From contig JAFMGZ010000002.1 of NCBI GenBank assembly GCA_017854855.1, positions 1 to 44,767 of the forward strand: a DNA stretch of 44,767 nt. The letters are read 5' to 3'. Of this stretch, positions 33,876 through 42,452 are shown in pieces. The number at the start of each line of letters is the position of its first letter. Positions within the stretch are counted from its first letter, which is position 1. The notes under the pieces were generated by a model. It was not told where the DNA came from. It saw nothing but the letters and a program-made list of their open reading frames with translations, and did no database searches. This stretch comes from Sulfitobacter sp. Lineage in GTDB: Bacteria > Pseudomonadota > Alphaproteobacteria > Rhodobacterales > Rhodobacteraceae. The position numbers and the translations under genes were made by a program.

Positions 33876-33970
33876 AGCGTTTCTCGGAAAACCTGCGCCA
33901 CCTGCCCCTTAACGCCATAAAATCCTTGGTTGAAAAAAGCGTTAAGGGCGTCAGCGTTTTCCGAAAACGC
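33876..33970 (+). repeat. Dispersed palindromic element, copy D
   Basis: The element begins on the base after the phosphohexomutase stop. The outer arms are GCGTTTCTCGGAAAACCTG and the complement of CAGCGTTTTCCGAAAACGC; the inner arms CCCTTAACGC and GCGTTAAGGG are perfect. Same orientation and length as B and C, but with the most regular palindrome. Confidence 0.85.
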
Positions 33971-34045
33971 GACAGCGCAACGCCTTGCCCCGCGACAGCC
34001 GACCCCACGGCCAGAAATCAAAGCGCATCGCAGCCCCCTTACCTT

Positions 34046-34069
34046 CTCTTTTTGGCCCTAAATACCTTC
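34046..34069 (+). repeat. Dispersed motif copy 3
   Basis: CTCTTTTTGGCCCTAAATAC followed by CTTC matches the copies at 10365, 16836 (reverse) and 41549. It lies between palindrome D and the trpF end. Confidence 0.6.
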
Positions 34070-34149
34070 AAATCTCACCGATTGCCCTAGGGCCAAAGAC
34101 ACGAAAAACACCGCCAGAGCCACCCGGTCAAACCGACACTTAGAAGGCT

Positions 34150-34797
34150 TTAACCCGCCCTGGCCGCACGACAGAAGGATGCGATCAGACCCGCATCTTT
34201 CACACCGACATCGCCTTCCACACCCGAAGACACATCAATCTGGCGTGCGCCGGTCATGCGGATGGCCTCAGCAACATTGGCGGCCGTCAGCCCCCCGGCA
34301 AGCATCCAGGGCACCGGCCAGCGCCGTCCGGCGATCAGCCGCCAGTCAAAGGCCAATCCGTTCCCGCCAGGCAACTCCGCCCCCTTCGGCGGTTTGGCAT
34401 CCACAAGGATCTGATCTGCGACCTGCATATAGGCATCAAGTACCGGCAGGTCCTGCGGCCCGGATACGCCTACCGCCTTCATCACCGGCAGACCGTAGCG
34501 CGCCTTGACCTCGGTAACGCGGGCGGGACTTTCGCTGCCGTGCAATTGCAGCATGTCAATCGCAACAGCACCCAGCATCTCATCCAAAAACGCGTCAGTG
34601 GCGTTCACTGTCAGCGCGACCTTGCAAATACCCTCGGGCACTTCCAGGGCTAGCGATGCAGCCTCGGCCACGCTCACGTGACGGGGCGATTTTTCAAAAA
34701 ACACCAAACCCACGTAGCGCGCACCAGCCTGCACGGCTGCCGCGACATCCGCCGGTCGGCGCAGCCCGCAAATCTTTACATTGACCTCAGGGGGCAT
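34150..34797 (-). CDS. trpF: Phosphoribosylanthranilate isomerase
   Basis: This 215-residue TIM-barrel protein has the starting strand [11 protein letters not shown] with the catalytic Cys, [19 protein letters not shown] and the late [15 protein letters not shown] with the catalytic Asp neighbourhood. It isomerises phosphoribosylanthranilate in tryptophan synthesis. The start at 34797 ([11 protein letters not shown]) leaves 10 nt after the lapA stop. In many Rhodobacterales trpB follows; here the next genes are the oppositely oriented kps cluster, so trpB is elsewhere. Confidence 0.95.
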   Translation of the reverse strand: MPPEVNVKICGLRRPADVAAAVQAGARYVGLVFFEKSPRHVSVAEAASLALEVPEGICKVALTVNATDAFLDEMLGAVAIDMLQLHGSESPARVTEVKARYGLPVMKAVGVSGPQDLPVLDAYMQVADQILVDAKPPKGAELPGGNGLAFDWRLIAGRRWPVPWMLAGGLTAANVAEAIRMTGARQIDVSSGVEGDVGVKDAGLIASFCRAARAG

Positions 34798-34807
34798 GAC
34801 GGCGGCC

Positions 34808-35158
34808 TCAGCCTGCCTCATCAAGCAGCGCCAGAACGTCGTCTTTGCCCTGATGCTTCTCGCCCTTCAACCGGGCCACTTCCCGCTCCAGCCTGCGCGT
34901 CTCGCGCGCCAGGCGGGCTTTTTCCGCACGTTCGCCGTATTCACGGATCCATTCCCAAACGAAACCGACCAAAAGGCCCGCAACGATGCTGCCCAGGATC
35001 ACCAGAAACAGGGGCAGCTGCACCTGGGGGTTTACTGCGAACCAGCCCGCAACCTCCTGCGGCAATACCTGAAGCGTGACGATGGCACGGTTGGCCAAGG
35101 CCACGGAAATCAGCGCAATCGCAAAAATTGCGATGCAGAGGTAGCGGATATAACGCAT
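34808..35158 (-). CDS. LapA-domain (DUF1049) membrane protein
   Basis: This 116-residue protein has two membrane helices (about residues 5-25 and 48-68) and a charged coiled-coil tail ([22 protein letters not shown]). It matches the lipopolysaccharide assembly protein A domain, which in enterobacteria helps control LpxC through LapB; the role in alphaproteobacteria is not known. Its ATG overlaps the ihfB TAA by one base (TAATG) and trpF follows. Confidence 0.88.
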   Translation of the reverse strand: MRYIRYLCIAIFAIALISVALANRAIVTLQVLPQEVAGWFAVNPQVQLPLFLVILGSIVAGLLVGFVWEWIREYGERAEKARLARETRRLEREVARLKGEKHQGKDDVLALLDEAG

Positions 35159-35442
35159 TAGCTTTTCCCGTTCAGCCTGTCCCGGAGCAACTTTCCGGTC
35201 TTAAAAAAGGGTACGTGTTTTTCTTCGACGTGAACCGTCTCGCCGGTCCGCGGGTTGCGTCCTACTCTGGCATCCCGTTTCTTGACGGAAAAGGCGCCAA
35301 ATCCGCGCAGCTCAACCCGGTTGCCCTCTGCCATGGCACCTGTGATTTCATCAAAGATGGTATTGACGATGCGCTCGACGTCGCGCTGGTAAAGATGTGG
35401 ATTATCATCCGCAATTTTCTGGATGAGTTCAGACCGGATCAT
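35158..35442 (-). CDS. ihfB: Integration host factor subunit beta
   Basis: This 94-residue DNA-bending protein has the family pattern [17 protein letters not shown] and [26 protein letters not shown], including the GRNPRTG beta-arm with its conserved proline. It pairs with IHF alpha to bend DNA. The start at 35442 fits the exact family N-terminus. It follows rpsA, as in most alphaproteobacteria, with an rpsA terminator between them. Confidence 0.96.
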   Translation of the reverse strand: MIRSELIQKIADDNPHLYQRDVERIVNTIFDEITGAMAEGNRVELRGFGAFSVKKRDARVGRNPRTGETVHVEEKHVPFFKTGKLLRDRLNGKS

Positions 35443-35650
35443 TCTACGTCCCCCCGCGAAACAATTTTCACTGCATCGACTATAGGAAACTTCCATCCCT
35501 ACGTGAAGCCAGTGCTTTCCAATCTCAGCTTCTATTTTGGGGGGAACATGCTGTTTTTTGGGTGTTTTTTTGCTTGGTCATCCCTGCCCGGCGAAGGGAA
35601 TCGGCGCTAAACAACTATTGGGGGTTCAGACACCCACCCCGATTCGCAGC

Positions 35651-35683
35651 AAAAAGGCCCCACGCGATATGCGCAGGGCCCTT
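35651..35683 (-). terminator. Intrinsic terminator of rpsA
   Basis: On the minus strand, AAGGGCCC pairs with GGGGCCTT (one G-G mismatch) around an inner GCG/CGC loop, followed by TTTTT. It begins about 27 nt after the rpsA stop, so rpsA transcripts should end here at least in part, and ihfB should have its own promoter. Confidence 0.75.
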
Positions 35684-35710
35684 CAAAATCATCTACCGAT
35701 CGTGACCGGA

Positions 35711-37384
35711 TTATTCGTCGCCCTTGAGAGCGGCACCAAGGATATCACCCAAGGATGCACCGGAGTCGGACGAGCCATACTGCTCAACCGCTTCCTTCTC
35801 TTCAGCAATCTCACGCGCCTTGATGGAGACGCCCAGACGATGTGCTTTTGCATCAACGTTTGTGATGCGCACGTCCACCTTGTCACCGACAGAGAAACGC
35901 TCGGGGCGCTGCTCGGCACGGTCACGGGACAGGTCAGAGCGGCGGATGAAGGCTTTCATGCCCTCGTATTCAACTTCGATCCCGCCTTCTTCGATGGAGG
36001 TCACGGTCACAGTCACAACAGAACCGCGCTTCACACCGCCCACTGCTTCTGCGAACTTATCCCCGCCGACACCTTTGATGGAGAGCGAAATGCGCTCTTT
36101 CTCAACGTCAACTTCGGACACAACAGCCTGAACCGTGTCGCCCTTGCGGTAATCCTGAATGGCTTCTTCGCCACGCTGGTCCCATGACAGGTCGGACAGG
36201 TGCACCATGCCGTCGATGTCGCCTGGCAGGCCAACGAACAGACCAAATTCGGTGATGTTCTTGACTTCGCCTTCGACTTCCGTGCCCTCGGGGTGTGTTT
36301 CTGCAAACACTTCCCATGGGTTGCGCTGTGTCTGCTTGAGACCCAGGGAAACGCGGCGCTTGGCACCATCGATTTCCAGAACCATGACTTCGACTTCCTG
36401 AGAGGTCGACACGATCTTGCCGGGGTGGACGTTCTTTTTGGTCCAGGACATCTCAGAGACGTGCACCAGGCCTTCAACGCCTGGCTCCAGCTCAACAAAG
36501 GCACCGTAATCAGTGATGTTGGTCACGCGGCCTGTGTGTACTGATTCCAGCGGATACTTGGCAGCAACCAGATCCCATGGATCTTCCTGCAACTGCTTCA
36601 TGCCCAAGGAGATACGATGTGTCTCTTTGTTGATCTTGATCACCTGCACCTTGATCGTCTCGCCGATGGCAAGGATCTCGGATGGGTGGTTCACACGGCG
36701 CCATGCCATGTCTGTGACGTGCAACAGGCCGTCAACGCCGCCAAGGTCAACAAATGCACCGTATTCGGTGATGTTCTTGACCACGCCGTCAACTTCCTGA
36801 CCTTCAGTCAGGTTGCCGATCACTTCGGCGCGCTGTTCTGCACGTGATTCCTCAAGGATGGCACGACGGGACACAACGATGTTGCCACGACGACGGTCCA
36901 TCTTCAGAACCTGGAACGGCTGCTTGAGACCCATCAACGGGCCTGCATCGCGCACGGGGCGCACATCAACCTGAGAGCCGGGCAGGAACGCAACAGCGCC
37001 GCCAAGATCCACAGTGAAACCACCTTTGACACGGCCAAAGATCGCGCCATCGACGCGCTCTTCTGCGGCATAGGCTTTTTCCAGACGGTCCCATGCTTCC
37101 TCGCGGCGGGCCATCTCCCGAGAGATAACCGCTTCACCACGGGAGTTTTCGACCTGACGCAGGAAGACTTCAACCTCGTCGCCGACTGCAACTTTGGGGG
37201 TTTCGCCGGGCTCGGCAAATTCTTTCAACTCGACGCGGCCTTCCATCTTGTAGCCTACGTCGATGATGGCCTGGCCCGCTTCGATTGCGATGACCTTGCC
37301 TTTGACAACAGAACCCTCTTCGGGCGTGTCCATTTCGAAGCTTTCGTTCAAGAGTGCTTCAAACTCGTCCATCATATTCGCCAT
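35711..37384 (-). CDS. rpsA: 30S ribosomal protein S1
   Basis: This 557-residue protein has six S1 domains, visible as repeated GxVxxITxYGAFVxL and GLVHxSxMSW patterns (for example NITEYGAFVDLGGVDGLLHVTDMAW). It helps the 30S subunit bind mRNA. The start at 37384 (MANMMDEFEALLNESFEM) matches alphaproteobacterial S1; an AAGGA site lies about 13 nt upstream. In most relatives cmk is directly upstream; here a 2-kb insertion separates them. See the leader hairpin and promoter entries. Confidence 0.97.
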   Translation of the reverse strand: MANMMDEFEALLNESFEMDTPEEGSVVKGKVIAIEAGQAIIDVGYKMEGRVELKEFAEPGETPKVAVGDEVEVFLRQVENSRGEAVISREMARREEAWDRLEKAYAAEERVDGAIFGRVKGGFTVDLGGAVAFLPGSQVDVRPVRDAGPLMGLKQPFQVLKMDRRRGNIVVSRRAILEESRAEQRAEVIGNLTEGQEVDGVVKNITEYGAFVDLGGVDGLLHVTDMAWRRVNHPSEILAIGETIKVQVIKINKETHRISLGMKQLQEDPWDLVAAKYPLESVHTGRVTNITDYGAFVELEPGVEGLVHVSEMSWTKKNVHPGKIVSTSQEVEVMVLEIDGAKRRVSLGLKQTQRNPWEVFAETHPEGTEVEGEVKNITEFGLFVGLPGDIDGMVHLSDLSWDQRGEEAIQDYRKGDTVQAVVSEVDVEKERISLSIKGVGGDKFAEAVGGVKRGSVVTVTVTSIEEGGIEVEYEGMKAFIRRSDLSRDRAEQRPERFSVGDKVDVRITNVDAKAHRLGVSIKAREIAEEKEAVEQYGSSDSGASLGDILGAALKGDE

Positions 37385-37490
37385 GTAGCGTATCGTATCC
37401 TTATGATCTTGTTTCTGGCCGCGCGGTTGTCTCCGCCGGTCTTGGGTGTGAATTGGTCCTTGGATCAGGACACCGTGACGCAAAAGAAAG

Positions 37491-37512
37491 AGGGCCGGTA
37501 GAAACCGACCCT
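37491..37512 (-). terminator. Terminator-like hairpin inside the rpsA leader
   Basis: On the minus strand AGGGTCGGT pairs with ACCGGCCCT (9 bp, one G-U) around TTCT, then CTTTCTTTTG. It lies about 110 nt upstream of the rpsA start and about 40 nt downstream of the predicted start of transcription, so it is inside the leader. It could be an attenuator, or the end of an unseen upstream transcript. Confidence 0.6.
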
Positions 37513-37558
37513 GCCCGAGATTTGCGTCCGGTGCTGTAACCGCCCCTTAGACAGGGCG

Positions 37559-37587
37559 CGTATAGGGTATTTGTCGCCATGGTGCAA
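37559..37587 (-). promoter_or_regulatory. Sigma70-type promoter of rpsA
   Basis: Read on the minus strand: TTGCAC at 37587-37582, a 17-nt spacer, TATACG at 37564-37559. Spacing is optimal. The predicted transcript starts near 37552, giving a leader of about 170 nt before rpsA. Confidence 0.6.
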
Positions 37588-37770
37588 GAGCGATGCCGCA
37601 CCTTCGGCCACATCATGCGGCCGCGGCCCCGATGCCCTCTAGCGGGGCAAATTAATGCCGCGCGAAAAAGTTAACGAAAAGCCCTGCAAAATTCGCATGC
37701 CAGGGTTGTAATGAATTCATAGCAGCACATATGCCCACCTGAACATAACTAAAATAGAAGGACAATTGTT

Positions 37771-38622
37771 ATGAAGACCCAACTTTTCGCCGTTTCGGCA
37801 GGTATTATGCTGCTGGCTGGGACCAGTGCGATTGCTGAAACACCTGTTTCAGATGATATCGTCGCCGCACAGCGCGCGGCTTTGGCAGAAAACACCAAAG
37901 ATATGGGTTTCGGTCCACAATCACCCCGCGATATTGCGACCGTGACAGGGACGAACATGCGTACTTTTGAGGCCGCTCCCGCATATACGGAAATGAACCT
38001 CTGCAATATTCATTTTCATGAAAACGCTGAGCATAAAGGCGGCGAATTCACAACCTACGCAGGTAATGGTGATGGCAAAGGTGCCGAAACCGGCTTCAAA
38101 TACGACGGCACTTTGACAGAGGCAGAACTGGCCCCCTACGGCAAGACAATTGGCGAAGGAAAATACGGCGATCTGGTCCCCGGCGACACGATCGAACTGC
38201 ACTATGTGCACACCACAGCCAAGGTTGTTCCCGGCCCGACACTGGGTGCCTGCCTGAGCGAGGCGATCATGAACCCGCAGCTGCGCGTAGAAGCGCAAGT
38301 TTATGTGCTGGTGAATGACCCAGAGGCCGCAGACTTCAATGTCTTGGCACAGGTCGAACAGGTCAATGGCCTGTATCAGGCGGTCAACATCCCAACCAAC
38401 ACCGGTGAACCGGTGCAATACGCAGGCTCCACTACAGGGCCAAGCTATAACTCCGCAGGCTCACCGCTTCAGGTATCCTGGAGCGTGCGCCCCGAAGTCA
38501 TGAAGGTCAACATCGCGACCGTGGACGCATGGCTGTCCGACAACATCTTTAACGAGGACCACGCCCACGGCGTACGCAACCTGGTGGTATCAGAAGAACT
38601 GCTGTCCCCGATCAGCAACTGA
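37771..38622 (+). CDS. Delta-class carbonic anhydrase
   Basis: This 283-residue protein has a signal peptide (about residues 1-22, ending AIA) and is exported. NLCNIHFHENAEHKGGEF gives His81, His83 and His88 after Cys78; a second block LHYVHTTAKVVPGPTLGACLSEAI has His144, His147 and Cys161, a likely partner for a disulfide. This pattern (CxxHxHxxxEH) is that of delta-class carbonic anhydrases, first known from diatoms and also present in marine bacteria. It would interconvert CO2 and bicarbonate in the periplasm. AAGGA lies upstream and a perfect hairpin follows, so it is a self-contained unit. It stands opposite to the aroA-cmk-rpsA block. Confidence 0.85.
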   Translation: MKTQLFAVSAGIMLLAGTSAIAETPVSDDIVAAQRAALAENTKDMGFGPQSPRDIATVTGTNMRTFEAAPAYTEMNLCNIHFHENAEHKGGEFTTYAGNGDGKGAETGFKYDGTLTEAELAPYGKTIGEGKYGDLVPGDTIELHYVHTTAKVVPGPTLGACLSEAIMNPQLRVEAQVYVLVNDPEAADFNVLAQVEQVNGLYQAVNIPTNTGEPVQYAGSTTGPSYNSAGSPLQVSWSVRPEVMKVNIATVDAWLSDNIFNEDHAHGVRNLVVSEELLSPISN

Positions 38623-38636
38623 TCCCGATGACCACA

Positions 38637-38667
38637 GTGACCGGCCCCATTTTCAGGGGCCGGTCAC
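38637..38667 (+). terminator. Terminator-like hairpin after the carbonic anhydrase gene
   Basis: GTGACCGGCCCC (38637-38648) and GGGGCCGGTCAC (38656-38667) form a perfect 12-bp stem with a 7-nt loop, 14 nt after the stop codon. No T tract follows, so it may need Rho or serve both strands. Confidence 0.75.
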
Positions 38668-38725
38668 GATCATATCAAGCAGACATCTTGCGCGGCAGCA
38701 CTTGAACATCTGCGATTGCGCCAGA

Positions 38726-39103
38726 TCAGGCCTCCGTTGGCCCGCCCGCCTCTTTCCACGCGGCAAAGCCACCGATGTTGGTCACATTGGTAAACCCCAT
38801 GTCCTGCAACGTCTTGCCAGACAGGGCTGCCTGCCCTCCGGCACCACAGATCAGATAAATCTCGGCGTCCTTTGCAAAGATCGGGTTATAGAAGGCTTCC
38901 ATTTTCGGATCGGCGCGAAACTCGATCATGCCGCGCGGCACGCGATGCGCCCCTTGGATGGTGCCGCTTTCGTTGATGGCAGACGTATCGCGTACATCAA
39001 CAAACACGCCCTGACCGGCGGCATGTTTCGCAATCGCATCTTTGGCCTCCATTTTGGGCACAGTGGCATTCGCGGCTTCAAGGTAATCCATTGCTGACTT
39101 CAT
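38726..39103 (-). CDS. Rhodanese-like domain protein (cytoplasmic)
   Basis: This 125-residue protein is a single rhodanese domain: VFVDVRDTSAINESGTIQGAHRVPRGMIEF, then the active loop LICGAGGQAALSGKTLQDMGF with Cys86. It lacks a signal peptide. Sulfur transfer or thiol chemistry is the family role; substrate unknown. The start at 39103 (MKSAMDYLEAANATVPKM) has AAGGA upstream. It sits between cmk and the carbonic anhydrase on the minus strand. Confidence 0.88.
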   Translation of the reverse strand: MKSAMDYLEAANATVPKMEAKDAIAKHAAGQGVFVDVRDTSAINESGTIQGAHRVPRGMIEFRADPKMEAFYNPIFAKDAEIYLICGAGGQAALSGKTLQDMGFTNVTNIGGFAAWKEAGGPTEA

Positions 39104-39489
39104 CTGTCTATCCTTTGCTATGTATGCGCTATAGATAGGGCAACCCTGTGCCTGCGCCAACATGTCATGCACCCCGTTGCACAATACACCGCCCAAGCGC
39201 GCCTTGGCCTCACCTAAGGTTAACACAGCCGCCCTATACCTCGGCCTCGGTTAACCAATCCCGCGATGTGACGGTCGCGGATCACAGTGGTCCTTCTGCC
39301 CCACCTGGGGCACCTGCACCGCGCGCATTTCGGGGACACCCGAACAGGAACTGGACCCACCCTTCGGGGCGGTACCGCTTCTTATGGCGTTTTCACAGAT
39401 CAATGGGATCTTCACGTAGCACGTTCAGAACCTTTGCGAGAACGCACAATCAAACCATTGTCCAGCGGGGGGCTGCCGCCAGCGGACAT
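39104..39489. other. 386-nt intergenic region between rhodanese and cmk
   Basis: Both neighbours are on the minus strand. Near 39110-39150 (minus) is TTGCCCTATCTATAGC, a possible promoter for the rhodanese gene. Open frames on the plus strand here have no family resemblance and run on as antisense of cmk. No RNA gene was recognised. Confidence 0.4.
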
Positions 39490-40122
39490 TTACGAAAGCA
39501 TTGCCCGCTTGGCCTCGATCAGGGCCACAGCGGCCGCAACCGCATCGGAAATCGACATCTGGGATGTATCTATCTCTACCGCGTCTGCGGCTGGCTTCAA
39601 CGGGGCATCCGCCCGGCCCATGTCACGTTCATCACGCGCCTGCACATCTGCCAGAACCTCTTCAAAGCTTGTCTCGCTGCCCTTGCCCGTCAATTCCGCA
39701 AACCGCCGCCTTGCGCGCACCACGGCATCGGCAACCACATACAGCTTGACCTGCGCATCGGGGCAAATGACCGTACCAATATCACGCCCGTCCAGCACAG
39801 CCCCCCCCGCACGGGCCGCGAAACTGCGCTGAAAATCCACCAGGGCCGCCCTGACTTCGGGCAATGCTGCCACTTTGCTGGCCTCTTGGGCCACCTGCGC
39901 CCCGCGCAGCCCCTCGCCCTCCAGATCAGCAGGAACAAGCGCCTTGGCCGCCGCTTCCGGCTCCACACCCAGCAACACCTTGGCCCCGACCGCGCGGTAC
40001 AAAAGCCCTGTATCCAGATGCGCAAACCCGAAATATTCGGCCACAGCCTTGGAAATCGTCCCCTTGCCAGAGGCCGCAGGCCCATCAATGGCCACGGTAA
40101 ACCCTTGCGTCGTGCCCATCAT
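39490..40122 (-). CDS. cmk: Cytidylate kinase
   Basis: This 210-residue protein has the P-loop [18 protein letters not shown], the [10 protein letters not shown] substrate loop, and [20 protein letters not shown], all typical of CMP kinase. It phosphorylates CMP and dCMP. Two ATGs stand in tandem (40122, 40119), overlapping the aroA TGA; the first is taken. It is the second gene of aroA-cmk. rpsA, usually next, is 2.1 kb away because of the carbonic anhydrase and rhodanese genes. Confidence 0.95.
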   Translation of the reverse strand: MMGTTQGFTVAIDGPAASGKGTISKAVAEYFGFAHLDTGLLYRAVGAKVLLGVEPEAAAKALVPADLEGEGLRGAQVAQEASKVAALPEVRAALVDFQRSFAARAGGAVLDGRDIGTVICPDAQVKLYVVADAVVRARRRFAELTGKGSETSFEEVLADVQARDERDMGRADAPLKPAADAVEIDTSQMSISDAVAAAVALIEAKRAMLS

Positions 40123-41468
40123 ACAGACCGGCTGACCTGCGCACCAAGGCTGCGCATCAAGGGCTCGAAAATCGGAAAAGACGTGGCAATCGGCCCACCA
40201 TCATCCACACGCACCGGCGTCTGGCTTGCCATGCCCAGGATCAGGAACGACATGGCAATCCGGTGATCCAGATGGCTGGCACAAAGCGCGCCACCAGGCA
40301 CATTGCCATGGCCCTTGCCGGTGACAACCCACCAGTCAGGACCGTCTTCCACCTCGATCCCATTGGCCCGCAGCCCGGTTGCCATGGCATCGATCCGGTC
40401 GCTCTCCTTGACCCGCAACTCCTTGACGCCCCGCATCACCGTCTGGCCTTGTGCATAGCTGGCCACAACCGACAGAACCGGATATTCATCAATCATCGAG
40501 GCCGCCCTCTCCGGCGGCACCTCGATCCCCTTCAGATCCGGCGAAAACCTTGCCCGCAAATCCGCGACAGGCTCGCCACCCTCGATCCGCTCGTTCTCAT
40601 AGGTCAGATCCGCCCCCATCTCGCGCAGCGTGGTAAACAGCCCCGCCCTTGTCGGGTTCAAACCAATACCCGGCACCAGCACATCCGATCCCGGCACGAT
40701 CAACGCCGCACAGACCGGAAAAGCCGCCGAAGACGGATCGCGCGGCACCTCGATATGCTGTGCCGTCAACTCTGGCTGGCCGGTCAAGGTGATCACCCGG
40801 CCTGCGTCACTGTCCTCAACCGTGATCTCGGCCCCAAAGCCCGCCAGCATCCGCTCCGTATGATCGCGTGTCGCCTCGGCCTCGATCACAACGGTCTTAC
40901 CGGGCGCATTCAACCCCGCCAGCAGCACCGCCGATTTCACCTGCGCCGAAGGCACAGGCACCACGTAGCGCACCGGCACAGGGTCTGCCGCCCCCACCAA
41001 TGTCATTGGCAGACGGCCCCCCTTGCGGCCCACCGCCTGACAGCCAAACAGCGCCAGCGGGTCCGTGACCCTTGCCATGGGCCGGCCATTCAGACTGGCA
41101 TCTCCGGTAAAGGTCGCGCTGATCGGTGACGTCGCCATCGACCCCATGATCAACCGCACACCGGTGCCCGAATTGCCGCAATCAATCACGCCGTCAGGCT
41201 CGGCAAATCCGCCAACACCCACACCCTGCACCGACCACCGACCGCCGCCATGATCCGTGACCCGCGCACCAAAGGCCCGCATCGCCCGCGCGGTATCCAG
41301 CACATCCTGACCTTCCAGCAAACCCTCAATCGTGGTCTCGCCAATGCACATCGCCCCCAGGATCAGTGACCGATGCGAGATAGACTTGTCCCCCGGCACT
41401 TCGGCAGTGCCGGTCAAAGGCCCGCAGGCGGTTGAGATCATTGGAATGGGTTCACCGTGGCCCGACAT
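40119..41468 (-). CDS. aroA: 3-phosphoshikimate 1-carboxyvinyltransferase (EPSP synthase)
   Basis: This 449-residue protein has [15 protein letters not shown], the phosphoenolpyruvate/shikimate-3-phosphate site, [12 protein letters not shown], and later [13 protein letters not shown]. It makes EPSP in chorismate synthesis. The [12 protein letters not shown] and [10 protein letters not shown] blocks are also conserved. The GNSGT motif contains Gly followed by Thr as in alphaproteobacterial class II-like enzymes, but class was not settled. The start at 41468 has AAGG 8 nt upstream. Its stop overlaps cmk. Confidence 0.96.
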   Translation of the reverse strand: MSGHGEPIPMISTACGPLTGTAEVPGDKSISHRSLILGAMCIGETTIEGLLEGQDVLDTARAMRAFGARVTDHGGGRWSVQGVGVGGFAEPDGVIDCGNSGTGVRLIMGSMATSPISATFTGDASLNGRPMARVTDPLALFGCQAVGRKGGRLPMTLVGAADPVPVRYVVPVPSAQVKSAVLLAGLNAPGKTVVIEAEATRDHTERMLAGFGAEITVEDSDAGRVITLTGQPELTAQHIEVPRDPSSAAFPVCAALIVPGSDVLVPGIGLNPTRAGLFTTLREMGADLTYENERIEGGEPVADLRARFSPDLKGIEVPPERAASMIDEYPVLSVVASYAQGQTVMRGVKELRVKESDRIDAMATGLRANGIEVEDGPDWWVVTGKGHGNVPGGALCASHLDHRIAMSFLILGMASQTPVRVDDGGPIATSFPIFEPLMRSLGAQVSRSV

Positions 41469-41548
41469 CTTCGCATCCTTATCAGCTTTACAGATGCTTC
41501 TACCCCAGCCCCCCTACGCCGTCCATGCCAAGGCATACCGCATGCCCG

Positions 41549-41571
41549 CTCTTTTTGGCCCAAAATACCTC
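41549..41571 (+). repeat. Dispersed motif copy 4 with adjacent hairpin
   Basis: CTCTTTTTGGCCCAAAATAC then CTC, between trmB and aroA. Directly after it (41571-41613), TCGGGG pairs with CCCCGA and GGTCAG with CTGACC as nested arms. Read on the minus strand this is a hairpin followed by GAGGTATTTTGGGCCAAAAAG, in line with a terminator region for trmB. Confidence 0.65.
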
Positions 41572-41635
41572 GGGGACGGTCAGCCTGCTGACCGGGGGCA
41601 GAGCCCCGAAACACCGCCCCTGGCAGGTGACCCGC

Positions 41636-42346
41636 TCAGGTTCTGCGAAACGTCAGATAATGCGGGACCCGGCCCTCGCGCAGGGCCTTTTGTTCATAGC
41701 GCGTGGAAATCCAGTCATCCCATGGGCTGCGCCAATCACCCGGCCGCTCCGCCAGCCATTCAAAGCCGAACTTCGGCACTTCTTCGAGGGTCTGGCGCAC
41801 ATAATCCTCGATATCCGTGGCCACCCGGAACATCGCCCCCGGTTTCAGAACACGTGCCAAAGGCACCAGATGTTCCTCGGTCACAAAACGCCTGCGATGA
41901 TGGCGCGCTTTGGGCCAGGGATCGGGATACAACAAGAACGCCCGCTCAACGCTCGCTTCTGGCAGCACATCGAAAATATCCCGCGCATCACCGGGATGCA
42001 CCGCGACATTCTCAACCCCAGCCCTGCGGATCTTGCCCAACAGCATCGCCACACCGTTGATATAGGGCTCGCAGCCAATGATCCCCACATCCGGGTTCTG
42101 TGCCGCCTGATGCACCATATGCTCGCCGCCGCCAAATCCGACCTCAAGCCAGACCGGTTTGCCGCCAAACAGCCCGGCCAGGTCCAGATCCGCGCGCGTC
42201 GGGTTGTCTTCCCAGCTGACCGGACCCGGCGACAGGCCAGCAAGGTCCTCGTCGATATATCCGCGCTGGGATTGCTTGAGTGTTTTGCCCTTCAACCGAC
42301 CATAAAAGTTGCGGCGGGGACGTTGAGGAAGATCTGATGTGCTCAT
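41636..42346 (-). CDS. trmB: tRNA (guanine-N7-)-methyltransferase
   Basis: This 236-residue protein has the TrmB pattern NFYGRLKGKTL, the SAM site LEVGFGGGEHMVHQA, IGCEPYINGVA, and LLYPDPWPKARHHRRRFV, whose Asp-Pro-Trp-Pro-Lys block is diagnostic. It makes m7G46 in tRNA. The start at 42346 (MSTSDLPQRPRRNFYG) fits the family. It follows metK in many Rhodobacterales; here a receiver-domain gene on the opposite strand lies between. Confidence 0.95.
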   Translation of the reverse strand: MSTSDLPQRPRRNFYGRLKGKTLKQSQRGYIDEDLAGLSPGPVSWEDNPTRADLDLAGLFGGKPVWLEVGFGGGEHMVHQAAQNPDVGIIGCEPYINGVAMLLGKIRRAGVENVAVHPGDARDIFDVLPEASVERAFLLYPDPWPKARHHRRRFVTEEHLVPLARVLKPGAMFRVATDIEDYVRQTLEEVPKFGFEWLAERPGDWRSPWDDWISTRYEQKALREGRVPHYLTFRRT

Positions 42347-42452
42347 GATCCAGCCTTTAGCCCGGTGGCGCAAAGGCTGCAATGCTCCTGCGTTAAATCG
42401 CGGTTAAGACCCGCCCGCTAGCCTGAACCTGCCCCGACCAAAGGACATCATC

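Noticed and set aside
39148..40266. A 372-codon plus-strand frame beginning in the gap before cmk
   Set aside because: Most of it is antisense of cmk and aroA; the part in the gap matches nothing.
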